Source: Methylobacillus flagellatus KT (GTDB lineage: Bacteria; Pseudomonadota; Gammaproteobacteria; Burkholderiales; Methylophilaceae). From it: DNA of 64,000 bases. The DNA lies in NCBI RefSeq assembly GCF_000013705.1, contig NC_007947.1, forward strand, positions 1,054,001 through 1,118,000, written 5' to 3'. Of this stretch, positions 43,068 through 50,786 are shown piece by piece. Within the stretch, counting starts at the first letter, position 1. The number at the start of each line of letters is the position of its first letter. Under the pieces are notes generated by a model that was not told the origin of the DNA, did not search any database, and was given only the letters and a program-made list of their open reading frames with translations. A program made the translations under genes and the position numbers.

Positions 43068-44969
43068 ATGATGAGTCCCGTGCATCACCAGCCCGTATCG
43101 CCCAAATTGCGTAAGGCCCATATCCTGGCTGTGGGCCTCGCCTTGTTGATTGCCACGGTGACGCTGATCAGCATGGAGTATGCTTCGCTCAGGCGCAACA
43201 TGACCGTCACCATGCAGATCCAGATGCGGATTATGGCAGGCAATATTGCTCAGGCGCTGGTGCGGGGCGAACATGAGGTGGCATCTGAAGTCCTGGCAAG
43301 CTTGGCCGAAGCGCCTGAAATCGATACGGCGGTTCTATATGACATGCAACAGAACCGTTTTGCCGAATATGTACGTCCCGGTAGCCTGTCGCGCTTGTTT
43401 GACATGATGGTCGCGGACCAGGTACAGCGTCATTCAGACATGCACAAAAGTGAAATATGGCAGCCTGTCGTATATGGCGGCATGCAAGTCGGGATGTTGT
43501 ACATGCGATCCAATATGAAAGGATTGTATCGCCAGCTGCTTTGGTATGTTGGTACCACGGTAATGGTGATGTTGGTGACTTTGTTTGCCGCTGCCCTGCT
43601 GCTCAGCCGATTGCAACGCGCGATGCTCAAGGCCGAAGAGCGGGCGGGTTTTCTGGCCAATTATGATACGGTGACCGATCTTCCCAACCGCCATGCTTTC
43701 AGCAGACATTTCCATTTGCTGCTGGAAGGGGCGCGTCATCGGCGTGGCGTATTGGCATTGCTGGTATTTGACCTGGATGATTTCAAGGTGATCAACGATA
43801 CCCTGGGGCACGATGTCGGGGATAAGCTGCTGCATTTGGTCGCGCAGCGCCTGATGGTCGCAGCAGGCAAGAAAAATACAGTGTATCGCGTGGGTGGGGA
43901 TGAATTTGCCATGATGCTTGACCAGCCCGCGGATGTCGAGAATGTGGAGGCTGTTGCCAATCGGTTCATTCGAGCGCTGGCGCCGCCTATTGTCTTGAAT
44001 GACCGCAACTTTTATATCGGTGTCAGCATTGGCGCGAGTATCTATCCTTACGACGGGGAGGATGCCGCCCATTTGCTGCGTGATGCCGATGCAGCCATGT
44101 ACTATGCCAAGAGCCGCGGCAAAAACAATTTCCAGATGTTCTCTGCAGAAATGCATCACAAGAGCTCGACTCGCTTGCTCCTCGAAACCGAATTGCGCGT
44201 CGCGCTGGAAGAAAAACAGTTCGAGCTTTACTATCAGCCGCAGTTCAGTCTGCCGGATTGCAAGCTGGTGGGGGTGGAGGCTTTGATCCGCTGGCATCAT
44301 CCACAGCGTGGTCTATTGTGCCCAAGTAGCTTTATTCCGGTTGCCGAGGAGACTGGCCTCATCGTGCGCATCGGGGAGTGGGTATTGCGCGAGGCTTGCA
44401 GGCAGGCCATGGAGTGGAAGGCGTTGGGAGTGCCACTGCGCATGAGCGTCAACCTCTCGGGGCGCCAGTTCCGCCAAGAGAACCTGGTACAGACCATGAC
44501 CAAGATCATTGAGCGAACTGGCATGGATAGCAGCCTGCTCGAATTGGAAATTACCGAAACCGTCCTGATGGAAGACGCGGAAGCGACCACTACTCGCCTG
44601 GCAGACCTCAAGGCCATGGGCATGCATCTTGCCATCGATGATTTCGGCACAGGTTATTCATCCATGGCATATCTCAAGCGTTTTCCCGTCAGCCGGCTTA
44701 AGATAGACCGCAGCTTTATCCGGGATATCCCCAATGATCCCGACGATGTCGCGATTACCACGGCCACTATCCAGATGGCGCACAGCCTGAAGCTTGAGGT
44801 CGTGGCAGAAGGCGTGGAGACCAAAGCACAGTTGCAATTCCTGCGGGAGCAGGGAAGCGATATGGTGCAAGGCTATTTATTCAGTCGTCCAGTGAGCGCA
44901 CGGGAGATGGCAGAGCTTGTCATCACTGGCAAGGGGCATCAGGAAAATGATTTTATCCTGGAGCAATAA
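43068..44969 (+). CDS. Membrane GGDEF-EAL cyclic-di-GMP enzyme
   Basis: A 633-residue protein with a membrane helix at about 17-37, a periplasmic CHASE8-like region ([20 protein letters not shown]), a second helix near 150-170, then GGDEF and EAL domains. GGDEF is intact ([10 protein letters not shown]) but lacks an RxxD inhibition site. EAL is intact: [46 protein letters not shown] and AEGVET. It could make or degrade c-di-GMP; by motif content phosphodiesterase activity is likely. Start ATGATG at 43068; the second ATG is equally possible. It stands alone. Confidence 0.92.
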   Translation: MMSPVHHQPVSPKLRKAHILAVGLALLIATVTLISMEYASLRRNMTVTMQIQMRIMAGNIAQALVRGEHEVASEVLASLAEAPEIDTAVLYDMQQNRFAEYVRPGSLSRLFDMMVADQVQRHSDMHKSEIWQPVVYGGMQVGMLYMRSNMKGLYRQLLWYVGTTVMVMLVTLFAAALLLSRLQRAMLKAEERAGFLANYDTVTDLPNRHAFSRHFHLLLEGARHRRGVLALLVFDLDDFKVINDTLGHDVGDKLLHLVAQRLMVAAGKKNTVYRVGGDEFAMMLDQPADVENVEAVANRFIRALAPPIVLNDRNFYIGVSIGASIYPYDGEDAAHLLRDADAAMYYAKSRGKNNFQMFSAEMHHKSSTRLLLETELRVALEEKQFELYYQPQFSLPDCKLVGVEALIRWHHPQRGLLCPSSFIPVAEETGLIVRIGEWVLREACRQAMEWKALGVPLRMSVNLSGRQFRQENLVQTMTKIIERTGMDSSLLELEITETVLMEDAEATTTRLADLKAMGMHLAIDDFGTGYSSMAYLKRFPVSRLKIDRSFIRDIPNDPDDVAITTATIQMAHSLKLEVVAEGVETKAQLQFLREQGSDMVQGYLFSRPVSAREMAELVITGKGHQENDFILEQ

Positions 44970-45042
44970 GGAATTTGTCCTGAATGCTAATTGTTCGTTT
45001 ATAATCGCAACATTAGGTTGAATAATGATTATATGGAGATAA

Positions 45043-45570
45043 ATGGTGGGAAAAACCTTAGTTGTGCTTAGTACTTTTGCATTGGCGATATCCAGCAGCT
45101 TGGCGATTGCTGATCATCACTTTCCCAAAGGAAAGGTCAGCTTGGAAACCTGCCTGGAAGCGGCGCTCAAGGCTAAACCAGGAACAGTGGTCAAGGTAGA
45201 GTACAAGCTGGAAGGCGAGACACCAGTTTATGAATTTGATATTGAGTCTAGCGATAGTACCGCTTGGGATGTAGAATGCGACGCTAATACAGGCAAGATC
45301 GTGGAAATAGAGCAAGAGGTCGACTCCGCAGACCATCCTCTGTTCAAGGCCAAACAGAAGGTAAGCGAAGCCGAGGCACGCAAGACAGCCCTTGCTGCGC
45401 ATCCCGGTGAAATTGTCGAGGTTGAATACGAAATTGAAGAGAATGGCGCAGCCTCCTACGAGTTCGACATCAAGACCAAGGATGGCAAGGAATTCAAGGT
45501 CGAAGTGGATGCCTCTACTGGTAAAATCGTTGAAGCCAATCAAGAGTTTTACCAGATTGGCAAGGAATGA
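45043..45570 (+). CDS. Exported double PepSY-domain protein
   Basis: A 175-residue protein with a signal peptide ([19 protein letters not shown]) and two PepSY repeats of about 65 residues. Each reads [13 protein letters not shown]..., YEFDI... and [16 protein letters not shown] or [16 protein letters not shown]. PepSY modules are periplasmic and occur in protease inhibitors and in regulators of redox or metal transport. The protein is acidic (many Glu/Asp). A terminator follows. No partner gene such as a two-component system or cytochrome is adjacent. Confidence 0.88.
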
Positions 45571-45597
45571 TAGCTTTTTGACTGGACGGACAGTCGA

Positions 45598-45624
45598 CAA
45601 CGCTCCTTCGGGGGCGTTTTTTTT
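45598..45624 (+). terminator. Rho-independent terminator of the PepSY gene
   Basis: AACGCTCC and GGGGCGTT form a stem with one mismatch around a TTCG loop, followed by eight T residues. Confidence 0.85.
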
Positions 45625-45725
45625 CGCCACTGCCATGAGAAATGCGATGATCAAGTGAGCAGAAGCCTTAACTTGAGCCCAAACCTGCCGTTAATGCATA
45701 TATTATCGTCAAAATGGAAATCAAC

Positions 45726-45920
45726 ATGGATGTGAGTGCAATTGCGAGTGTTGCCTCCGATCTTTCAGCTACGCGCTTGCAGCAGGAAGTGGGGACGACG
45801 GTACTGAAAAAAGCCCTGGATATCAGCTCAGCCAATGCGTTGGCATTGCTGGAGGCGCTACCAGCTCCCTCCGCCAATCTGCCGGCACATCTAGGACAGA
45901 ATGTGAATACGGTGGCTTGA
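45726..45920 (+). CDS. YjfB-family putative motility protein
   Basis: A 64-residue protein (68 from an upstream ATG at 45714). The form MDVSAIASVASDLSATRLQQ, a central GTTVLKKALDISSANALALL and ending PAHLGQNVNTVA matches the small YjfB family, described as putative motility proteins, of unknown role. No flagellar gene is in the window. A bidirectional terminator follows. Confidence 0.75.
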   Translation: MDVSAIASVASDLSATRLQQEVGTTVLKKALDISSANALALLEALPAPSANLPAHLGQNVNTVA

Positions 45921-45942
45921 AATATCCATATCAATATCAGGA

Positions 45943-45977
45943 AAAAATAAAGCCCTGCTTTGCAGGGCTTTATTTTT
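45943..45977. terminator. Bidirectional terminator between the YjfB-like and SlyB-like genes
   Basis: AAATAAAGCCCTGC pairs with GCAGGGCTTTATTT around a two-base loop (TT, with neighbours), with A and T runs on either side. It can stop the YjfB-like gene on the plus strand and the SlyB-like gene on the minus strand. Confidence 0.8.
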
Positions 45978-46047
45978 GAAGAAAAAAAGCAGACCTTCTC
46001 GGGGAGGATAAAGGCCTGCTATGAGGAGCTTGGAGATTCAATATACG

Positions 46048-46503
46048 TTAGGCATTCACCAGTCGGCCACTCTTGAGCTTGACACTGTCCCCTACAGAAT
46101 AGTGGGGCATGTTGTACTGGGTAAAAGTATACAAGTGCCCATCGCTCATTCTGACTTTGATGATGTAGGTTGCGCCTTCCGCTGTTTTATCATTGATGTG
46201 GTAAGCATCGCTATTATTCGTATGAGAAGTAAAAGAGCGAATCGATATGATAGTGCCACACTCCAGGCAAGTATGAGTCGATTCGTTCTTACCCGCTTCG
46301 TTAGTGTCTTGTGTCAGTATATTGCTGATCACCATGGCGGCATTGGGATCGGTAATTAATTCCTGAGCAAGGTCGGGGCGATAGGTATGCGCCACAGGAA
46401 TCAGGCCAGTCATCGCGGCGCTCCCTACCAAGCTGAATATCGTCATGGCGGTTGCTGCAACCAAGACCATGGGGTGCGTTTTTTTTGTATTGGATCCCAT
46501 CAT
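46048..46503 (-). CDS. SlyB/Rick_17kDa-like exported protein lacking the glycine zipper
   Basis: A 151-residue protein with one N-terminal hydrophobic segment (MVLVAATAMTIFSLVGSAAMTGL). CLECGTIISIRSF is the motif that opens SlyB-like domains (C..CG.I.SIR), and YIIKVRMSDGHLYTFTQ...VGDSVKLKSGRLV is their usual C-terminal part. The Gly-rich GxxxG zipper normally between these is replaced by about 17 polar residues (TSHTNNSDAYHINDK). The N-terminal helix is not followed by a lipobox. Upstream is a strong sigma-54-type promoter with GlrR-like sites, just past glrR. Likely an envelope protein under GlrKR control (inference). Confidence 0.75.
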   Translation of the reverse strand: MMGSNTKKTHPMVLVAATAMTIFSLVGSAAMTGLIPVAHTYRPDLAQELITDPNAAMVISNILTQDTNEAGKNESTHTCLECGTIISIRSFTSHTNNSDAYHINDKTAEGATYIIKVRMSDGHLYTFTQYNMPHYSVGDSVKLKSGRLVNA

Positions 46504-46570
46504 ATGTTTAGTATCTCCGACTCATGATTTTCGTTTGGAGTATGCAGCCGAAAAATTCAATTAATCTATA

Positions 46571-46586
46571 GCGAAGAGTGTGCCAA
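46571..46586 (-). promoter_or_regulatory. Sigma-54 promoter of the SlyB-like gene
   Basis: On the minus strand: TTGGCACACTCTTCGC. TGGCAC is a perfect -24 element, and GG and GC are separated by exactly ten bases; the -12 element is TCGC instead of TTGC. Transcription would start near 46559, about 55 bases upstream of the SlyB-like ATG. Confidence 0.7.
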
Positions 46587-46604
46587 CATTAATAAATCTA
46601 TATT

Positions 46605-46617
46605 TATCATTGGGTTA
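46605..46617 (+). promoter_or_regulatory. IHF-like binding site
   Basis: TATCATTGGGTTA matches the IHF consensus WATCARNNNNTTR at all but one fixed position. It lies in an AT-rich stretch between the sigma-54 promoter and the two GTCTC-N6-GAGAC sites, the usual place for an IHF bend. Confidence 0.5.
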
Positions 46618-46651
46618 ATTGAATTTGGAGCGAGCGGGCCCTTCTGTTTCA

Positions 46652-46669
46652 TGTCTCAAAATTGAGACG
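46652..46669. promoter_or_regulatory. Candidate GlrR enhancer site 1
   Basis: TGTC-N10-GACG containing GTCTC-N6-GAGAC (46653-46668). It matches the TGTC-N10-GACA motif I recall for GlrR/QseF sites at enterobacterial glmY. It lies about 95 bases upstream of the predicted SlyB-like transcript start. Confidence 0.55.
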
Positions 46670-46716
46670 TATTGCGTGCATGATGAGTTAACTTGTTGAA
46701 AATCAATGGGTAATTC

Positions 46717-46734
46717 CGTCTCTCAGAGGAGACA
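46717..46734. promoter_or_regulatory. Candidate GlrR enhancer site 2
   Basis: CGTC-N10-GACA containing GTCTC-N6-GAGAC (46718-46733). It repeats site 1 with the same six-base spacer, 65 bases further upstream, and directly abuts the glrR stop codon. Confidence 0.55.
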
Positions 46735-48105
46735 TTAATGTGCGGTATTGTCGTTCTTGAACAACGCCGGCGTGAGCTGGTGGCGTTGCAATAGCTTGTA
46801 AAACTCGGTGCGATTGCGTTGCGCCAGGCGGGCAGCTTGTGTAACGCCTCCATTCGTGGCCTTGAGCAGCTTGATCAGGTAGTCGCGCTCAAAATTCTTC
46901 CGTGCAACTTCAAACGGTACAATGCCGCCGATGTTTTCTTGCAATGCTTTTTGTACCAAAGTGGCCGGGATTAAGGGTGTGGTGCAGAGCACTACGGTTT
47001 GTTCGACGATATTCTGCAACTGGCGGACGTTGCCAGGCCATGGCGCAGTGATCAACAGCTCCAAGGCTTCGGGGGCAAAGCCGTTGAGTTTTTTACGGTA
47101 CTTGGTGGCCAGTTCGTTGAGAAAGTTATTGGCCAATAGGGAAATATCTTCACGACGTGCAGCCAGGGGAGGAATTTCAAGTCCGACAACATTGATGCGA
47201 TAGTACAGGTCTTCGCGGAACCGTCCGGCTTTCATCTCCTCTGCCAGGTTGCGGTGAGTCGCAGAAATCACACGCACATCAATGTTGATGCTGGTATTGG
47301 ACCCGACGGGACGGATGGCGCGCTCCTGCAGGGCTCTAAGCAGTTTTACCTGCAATGGCAGCGGCATGTCGCCGATTTCGTCCAGGAACAGGGTGCCGCC
47401 GTCAGCCGTCTGGAACAGCCCTTTGTGATCGCGCAAGGCGCCGGTGAATGCCCCTTTGCTATGACCGAATAGTTCAGACTCAAGCAGGGCTTCTGGAATG
47501 GCACCGCAATTGATGGCGATAAAAGGCTTGTCCCGGCGAGGACTGGCCTGATGGATGGCGCGTGCCAGCAACTCCTTGCCCGTCCCGCTTTCACCTTGGA
47601 TAAATACGCTGGCATCGGAAACTGCCATGAGCTTGGCTTGCCCGAGCAAGTTTTCCATTTGCGGACTGCGTGTAATGATGCTCTTGCGCCATTCATTGTC
47701 GATATCCTGGTCATGAGGCTGCAGATCGCCTGTGCCGATGCGTAATGCGGCCTCTACCTGCTGCAGCAGTGACTTGCTGTCAAAAGGCTTAGTGAGGAAG
47801 CCGAATACGCCGCGTTGTGTCGCATCGACCGCTTCAGGGATCGAGCCGTGGGCTGTAACCATGATCACGGGCAAGGCAGGATCGGATTGATGGATGGCAT
47901 CGAACAGGGCCAAGCCATCCATGCCAGGCATGCGTAAGTCTGTAATCACCAGGCTTGGTCGGCTGATGGCAATTTGGGACAGCGCCTCTTCTGCATTGGT
48001 GGCAGTGATGACTTGGTAACCTGCTGCCTGCAGCCTCATTCCCATGAGTTTGAGGATGTCGGGATCATCATCGACAGTCAGGATTTTCTTGGTTGTTCCT
48101 ATCAT
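46735..48105 (-). CDS. glrR: Sigma-54-dependent response regulator GlrR (QseF)
   Basis: A 456-residue NtrC-type regulator. The receiver domain has the phospho-acceptor Asp56 (SLVITDLRMPGMDGL). The AAA+ domain carries Walker A GESGTGKE, the sigma-54 motif KGAFTGALRDH and GGTLFLDEIGDMPLPLQVKL. A Fis-type helix-turn-helix ends it (GGVTQAARLAQRNRTEFYKL), with the RNRTEFYKLL wording typical of GlrR. It is the last of three overlapping genes: glrK, qseG-like, glrR. In enterics it activates envelope-linked sRNA and rpoE promoters. Here the sequence just downstream holds two sites that fit its motif. Confidence 0.94.
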   Translation of the reverse strand: MIGTTKKILTVDDDPDILKLMGMRLQAAGYQVITATNAEEALSQIAISRPSLVITDLRMPGMDGLALFDAIHQSDPALPVIMVTAHGSIPEAVDATQRGVFGFLTKPFDSKSLLQQVEAALRIGTGDLQPHDQDIDNEWRKSIITRSPQMENLLGQAKLMAVSDASVFIQGESGTGKELLARAIHQASPRRDKPFIAINCGAIPEALLESELFGHSKGAFTGALRDHKGLFQTADGGTLFLDEIGDMPLPLQVKLLRALQERAIRPVGSNTSINIDVRVISATHRNLAEEMKAGRFREDLYYRINVVGLEIPPLAARREDISLLANNFLNELATKYRKKLNGFAPEALELLITAPWPGNVRQLQNIVEQTVVLCTTPLIPATLVQKALQENIGGIVPFEVARKNFERDYLIKLLKATNGGVTQAARLAQRNRTEFYKLLQRHQLTPALFKNDNTAH

Positions 48106-48674
48106 TTACCGTTGCTCCGGGTTGGAGGGTTGTTCAGTGATTTCTGCATCATGGTTCTCTCAATTTTCTTCAATTCATCCAGCTTCTTTTGCAAGTTATC
48201 AGCTTTTTGCTGACTTTCGTCCGCGCGTCGCATTTCGTCGCGCAGGCGCTGGGTAAGCTTGGCGATTTCCGCTGCATTTTCTCTCAAGATGGAAACGATG
48301 GCTTTTTCTTCCTTGCCCAGCTGTTTTTCACGTGCCAACTCCTCAAGCAAGGGTTGTGCCTTGATCGGATCACGCAATTTGCTGCCAGGGATGGCATAGA
48401 TAATGGCAACGCGGGTCTTTTGATGTAAGTCTTTATTGTTACTGCTGATTTTATTTAAAGCTTCTGCCAGCTCTTTTTTTTGTGACTCGAGCGACAGCTC
48501 GGAGAAATGACTGATGAATTCCAGCAGGTTGGAGGCAGCGTAGCGTTCCTTGGTCGGCTGAGGGGGGGGAGGAGGCGCCTGGTGGATAGGAGCTTGGGCA
48601 GGTGTCGGCTGGTGAGCGCAGGCGCTGAGCAAAGTTGCTGTCATGGCGATGGTAAGCAGGTTATTCAGGTTCAT
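48102..48674 (-). CDS. qseG: QseG/YfhG-like outer-membrane lipoprotein
   Basis: A 190-residue lipoprotein: signal peptide ending in the lipobox LLSAC (Cys19), a Pro-rich linker (PPPPPQP), then a helical region with a long C-terminal coiled coil (EIAKLTQRLRDEMRR, KADNLQKKLDELKKIER). It is located between sensor and regulator genes with four-base overlaps on both sides, as yfhG/qseG is in E. coli, where the lipoprotein signals to the GlrK/QseE sensor. Sequence likeness is modest; the call relies on lipobox, layout and context. Confidence 0.82.
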   Translation of the reverse strand: MNLNNLLTIAMTATLLSACAHQPTPAQAPIHQAPPPPPQPTKERYAASNLLEFISHFSELSLESQKKELAEALNKISSNNKDLHQKTRVAIIYAIPGSKLRDPIKAQPLLEELAREKQLGKEEKAIVSILRENAAEIAKLTQRLRDEMRRADESQQKADNLQKKLDELKKIERTMMQKSLNNPPTRSNGK

Positions 48675-50107
48675 TTTGTTAAAGCTTTCAATGGAAGGGT
48701 AACGCGGAAACGGGCACCGCGCTCAGAAGGCAAGAGAATGATTTCACCGCCATGCGCGTCGACGTATTCTTTGGCGATGGAAAGCCCAAGCCCGCTGCCG
48801 CTGACCAGGCTCTCATGGGCGCTGTCGCCACGGTAGAAGGGCTCGAACAGTTTGGCCTTGTCGGATGCCATGACGCCGGGGCCGCCGTCGTGGACTTCGA
48901 TGATGGCTTGGTGTGCCTGATGTGTAATGCTGATACGAATGCTGCTGGATGGCGAAGTGTACTTGACGGCATTGGAAATCAGGTTGTCCAGTACGGAGTG
49001 AATTTTTTCCCGGTCGGCCTGAATGAGAGTAGGAAAGAAGTCACGCTGGATATTGATATTCTTGTTGCTGATTGTCAGGGAGTAGTCTGCGAGAATTGCT
49101 TCCGCAAGTCCGGTGAGGTCTACAGTTTCCAGATTGAGCTGTGGCGCATGGAATTGCGCTGCAGTGAAACTGAGCAGGTTTTCTATCATTTTCTGCAGCC
49201 GTAAGCTGCTTTCACGCAGTATCCCGGCAATTTCGCGCTGTTGCGGCGTGAGAGGGCCACCCACTTCGTCACTCAGTAGCTCGCTGCCTTCCCGGATTGC
49301 GGTAAGCGGAGTTTTAAGCTCATGGGAGACATTGCGCAAGAAGCGCTGCTTCTGCTGGTCAAGCTCGTTCAGTTGTGCACGCAGCCAGTCCAGGCGTTCG
49401 CCCAGGTTGCGCAGGTCGCCAGGACCGTCGATGCTGATCGGCTCGCTATAGTCGCCCTCGCCAAGCTTGCGGATGGCGGCATCCATGCGCCGGATCGGTT
49501 GGGCGACGAGAAATGTGATCATGAGGGCGACCAGCAGCGCAACCGGGATCAGGGTAAGTGTCTGCCAGAGCATGATTTGCTGTGTTCGCTCTGCAGTTTC
49601 TGCAAGGATGGCGGATTCCCGATCTATCTGACGATTATTTTCATCGAGAATATCTTGAGCCTGTACCGTCAGGTCGGCAAACCGACCAACGATTTCTTCG
49701 ATTGACGAGGATTCCGTGGAATGCTGCGCGACATTTTGAAAAAGTGCTTGCTCCTCTGCAGACAACTTGCTTAAAGCAAGCCTTTGCTTGCTGGTCATGG
49801 GAAGCTGGTCCAGATCGTGCCATGAATCGACGAACTTTTCATGCGCCTTCTCATAGTTTTCCAGCAGCAATTCATCTTCCAGCACAAAATACTGCCGCGC
49901 GCTGCGTTCCATGAAGGCGATCTGTTCGACGAGGGCACGGCTTGCCCGGGTAGCCTGTACTGCCTGAGTGACTGCATCGCTGCTCTGAGTGGCAAGCCGG
50001 TCCAGGTAAAGGGCTGCATTGCCGAATGCAAACAATAGCGGCAGCATCGCAAGTGCGAAACCGATCAGCAGTAGCTTGAGAAAGGATTTTGGGTATGTAA
50101 TTTGCAA
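48671..50107 (-). CDS. glrK: Sensor histidine kinase GlrK (QseE)
   Basis: A sensor kinase of about 478 residues. It has a membrane helix near the start (LLLIGFALAMLPLLFAFG), a mostly helical periplasmic domain, a second helix (LIPVALLVALMITFLVA), HAMP, the H-box FLRNVSHELKTPLTAIREGS and an ATPase domain (DNLISNAVKYTSP, GGPGVM, GSGLGLSIAKEYVDAHGG). TTG 50107 puts the first helix at the usual place; another TTG at 50161 adds 18 residues without family likeness. It is the first gene of the glrK-qseG-glrR operon and is thought to sense envelope state. Confidence 0.92.
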   Translation of the reverse strand: MQITYPKSFLKLLLIGFALAMLPLLFAFGNAALYLDRLATQSSDAVTQAVQATRASRALVEQIAFMERSARQYFVLEDELLLENYEKAHEKFVDSWHDLDQLPMTSKQRLALSKLSAEEQALFQNVAQHSTESSSIEEIVGRFADLTVQAQDILDENNRQIDRESAILAETAERTQQIMLWQTLTLIPVALLVALMITFLVAQPIRRMDAAIRKLGEGDYSEPISIDGPGDLRNLGERLDWLRAQLNELDQQKQRFLRNVSHELKTPLTAIREGSELLSDEVGGPLTPQQREIAGILRESSLRLQKMIENLLSFTAAQFHAPQLNLETVDLTGLAEAILADYSLTISNKNINIQRDFFPTLIQADREKIHSVLDNLISNAVKYTSPSSSIRISITHQAHQAIIEVHDGGPGVMASDKAKLFEPFYRGDSAHESLVSGSGLGLSIAKEYVDAHGGEIILLPSERGARFRVTLPLKALTK

Positions 50108-50253
50108 AGCGTGCGTTCCGTTCCTTTTCGTTGGCGAAGCTGGGATAATTTGAAGAAGCAAATTGCCTTCATCTTAAACCATCTCTTCTGTCACGGGCAT
50201 ACGGTGCTTGTCCTACAAAAGCCTGCCATCCAACATCCAAGTATAATGTCGCG

Positions 50254-50757
50254 ATGGCTAATTTATCTCTTATCGTGGCGGTTGCCCGGAATCGTGTCAT
50301 CGGCCTCAACAACGCCTTGCCCTGGCACCTTCCGGAGGACCTCAAGCGCTTCCGGGCCCTGACCACTGGTCACCATATCATCATGGGCCGCAAGACTTAT
50401 GAATCGCTCAACCGGCTATTGCCGGACCGCACGACTATCATTGTGACTCGCAACCAGAATTATCATGTGCCAGGTGCCATGATCGCGCATAGCCTGGAGC
50501 AGGCGATAGACATGGCGGCAGATGATGCCGAGGCATTCCTGATCGGTGGCGCGGAGCTATACCAAGCTGGATTGAAGCTGGCCGACCGCCTCTATATTAC
50601 GGAGATCGACGCCGAGTTTGCCGGTGACGCTTTCCTGCCCGCATTTGATTTACGGGATTGGCAGAAAGTGGCGAGTGAAGAGATGGTCAGCGCCCAGGGC
50701 TTGCCATTTCGCTATATCACTTATGTGCGTAAAAATAGCAAGATGCCTACGGGCTGA
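50254..50757 (+). CDS. folA: Dihydrofolate reductase
   Basis: A 167-residue NADPH enzyme regenerating tetrahydrofolate after thymidylate synthesis. ANLSLIVAVARNRVIGLNNA and LPWHLPEDLKRFR (catalytic Asp equivalent is Glu/Asp in PEDL), IIMGRKTYESL and AFLIGGAELYQAGL are typical. A perfect TATAAT ends only six bases before the ATG and no ribosome-binding site is visible, so the mRNA may be leaderless. The stop codon lies in the stem of its terminator. Divergent from glrK. Confidence 0.96.
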   Translation: MANLSLIVAVARNRVIGLNNALPWHLPEDLKRFRALTTGHHIIMGRKTYESLNRLLPDRTTIIVTRNQNYHVPGAMIAHSLEQAIDMAADDAEAFLIGGAELYQAGLKLADRLYITEIDAEFAGDAFLPAFDLRDWQKVASEEMVSAQGLPFRYITYVRKNSKMPTG

Positions 50758-50786
50758 GTCTGTAAGGGGCAGACTCAGCCCCGTTT
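50751..50786 (+). terminator. Rho-independent terminator of folA, overlapping the stop codon
   Basis: GGGCTGAGTCTG (50751-50762) pairs perfectly with CAGACTCAGCCC (50770-50781), followed by CGTTTTC. The folA stop codon (50755-50757) is inside the left arm. It directly abuts the convergent decarboxylase gene. Confidence 0.8.
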
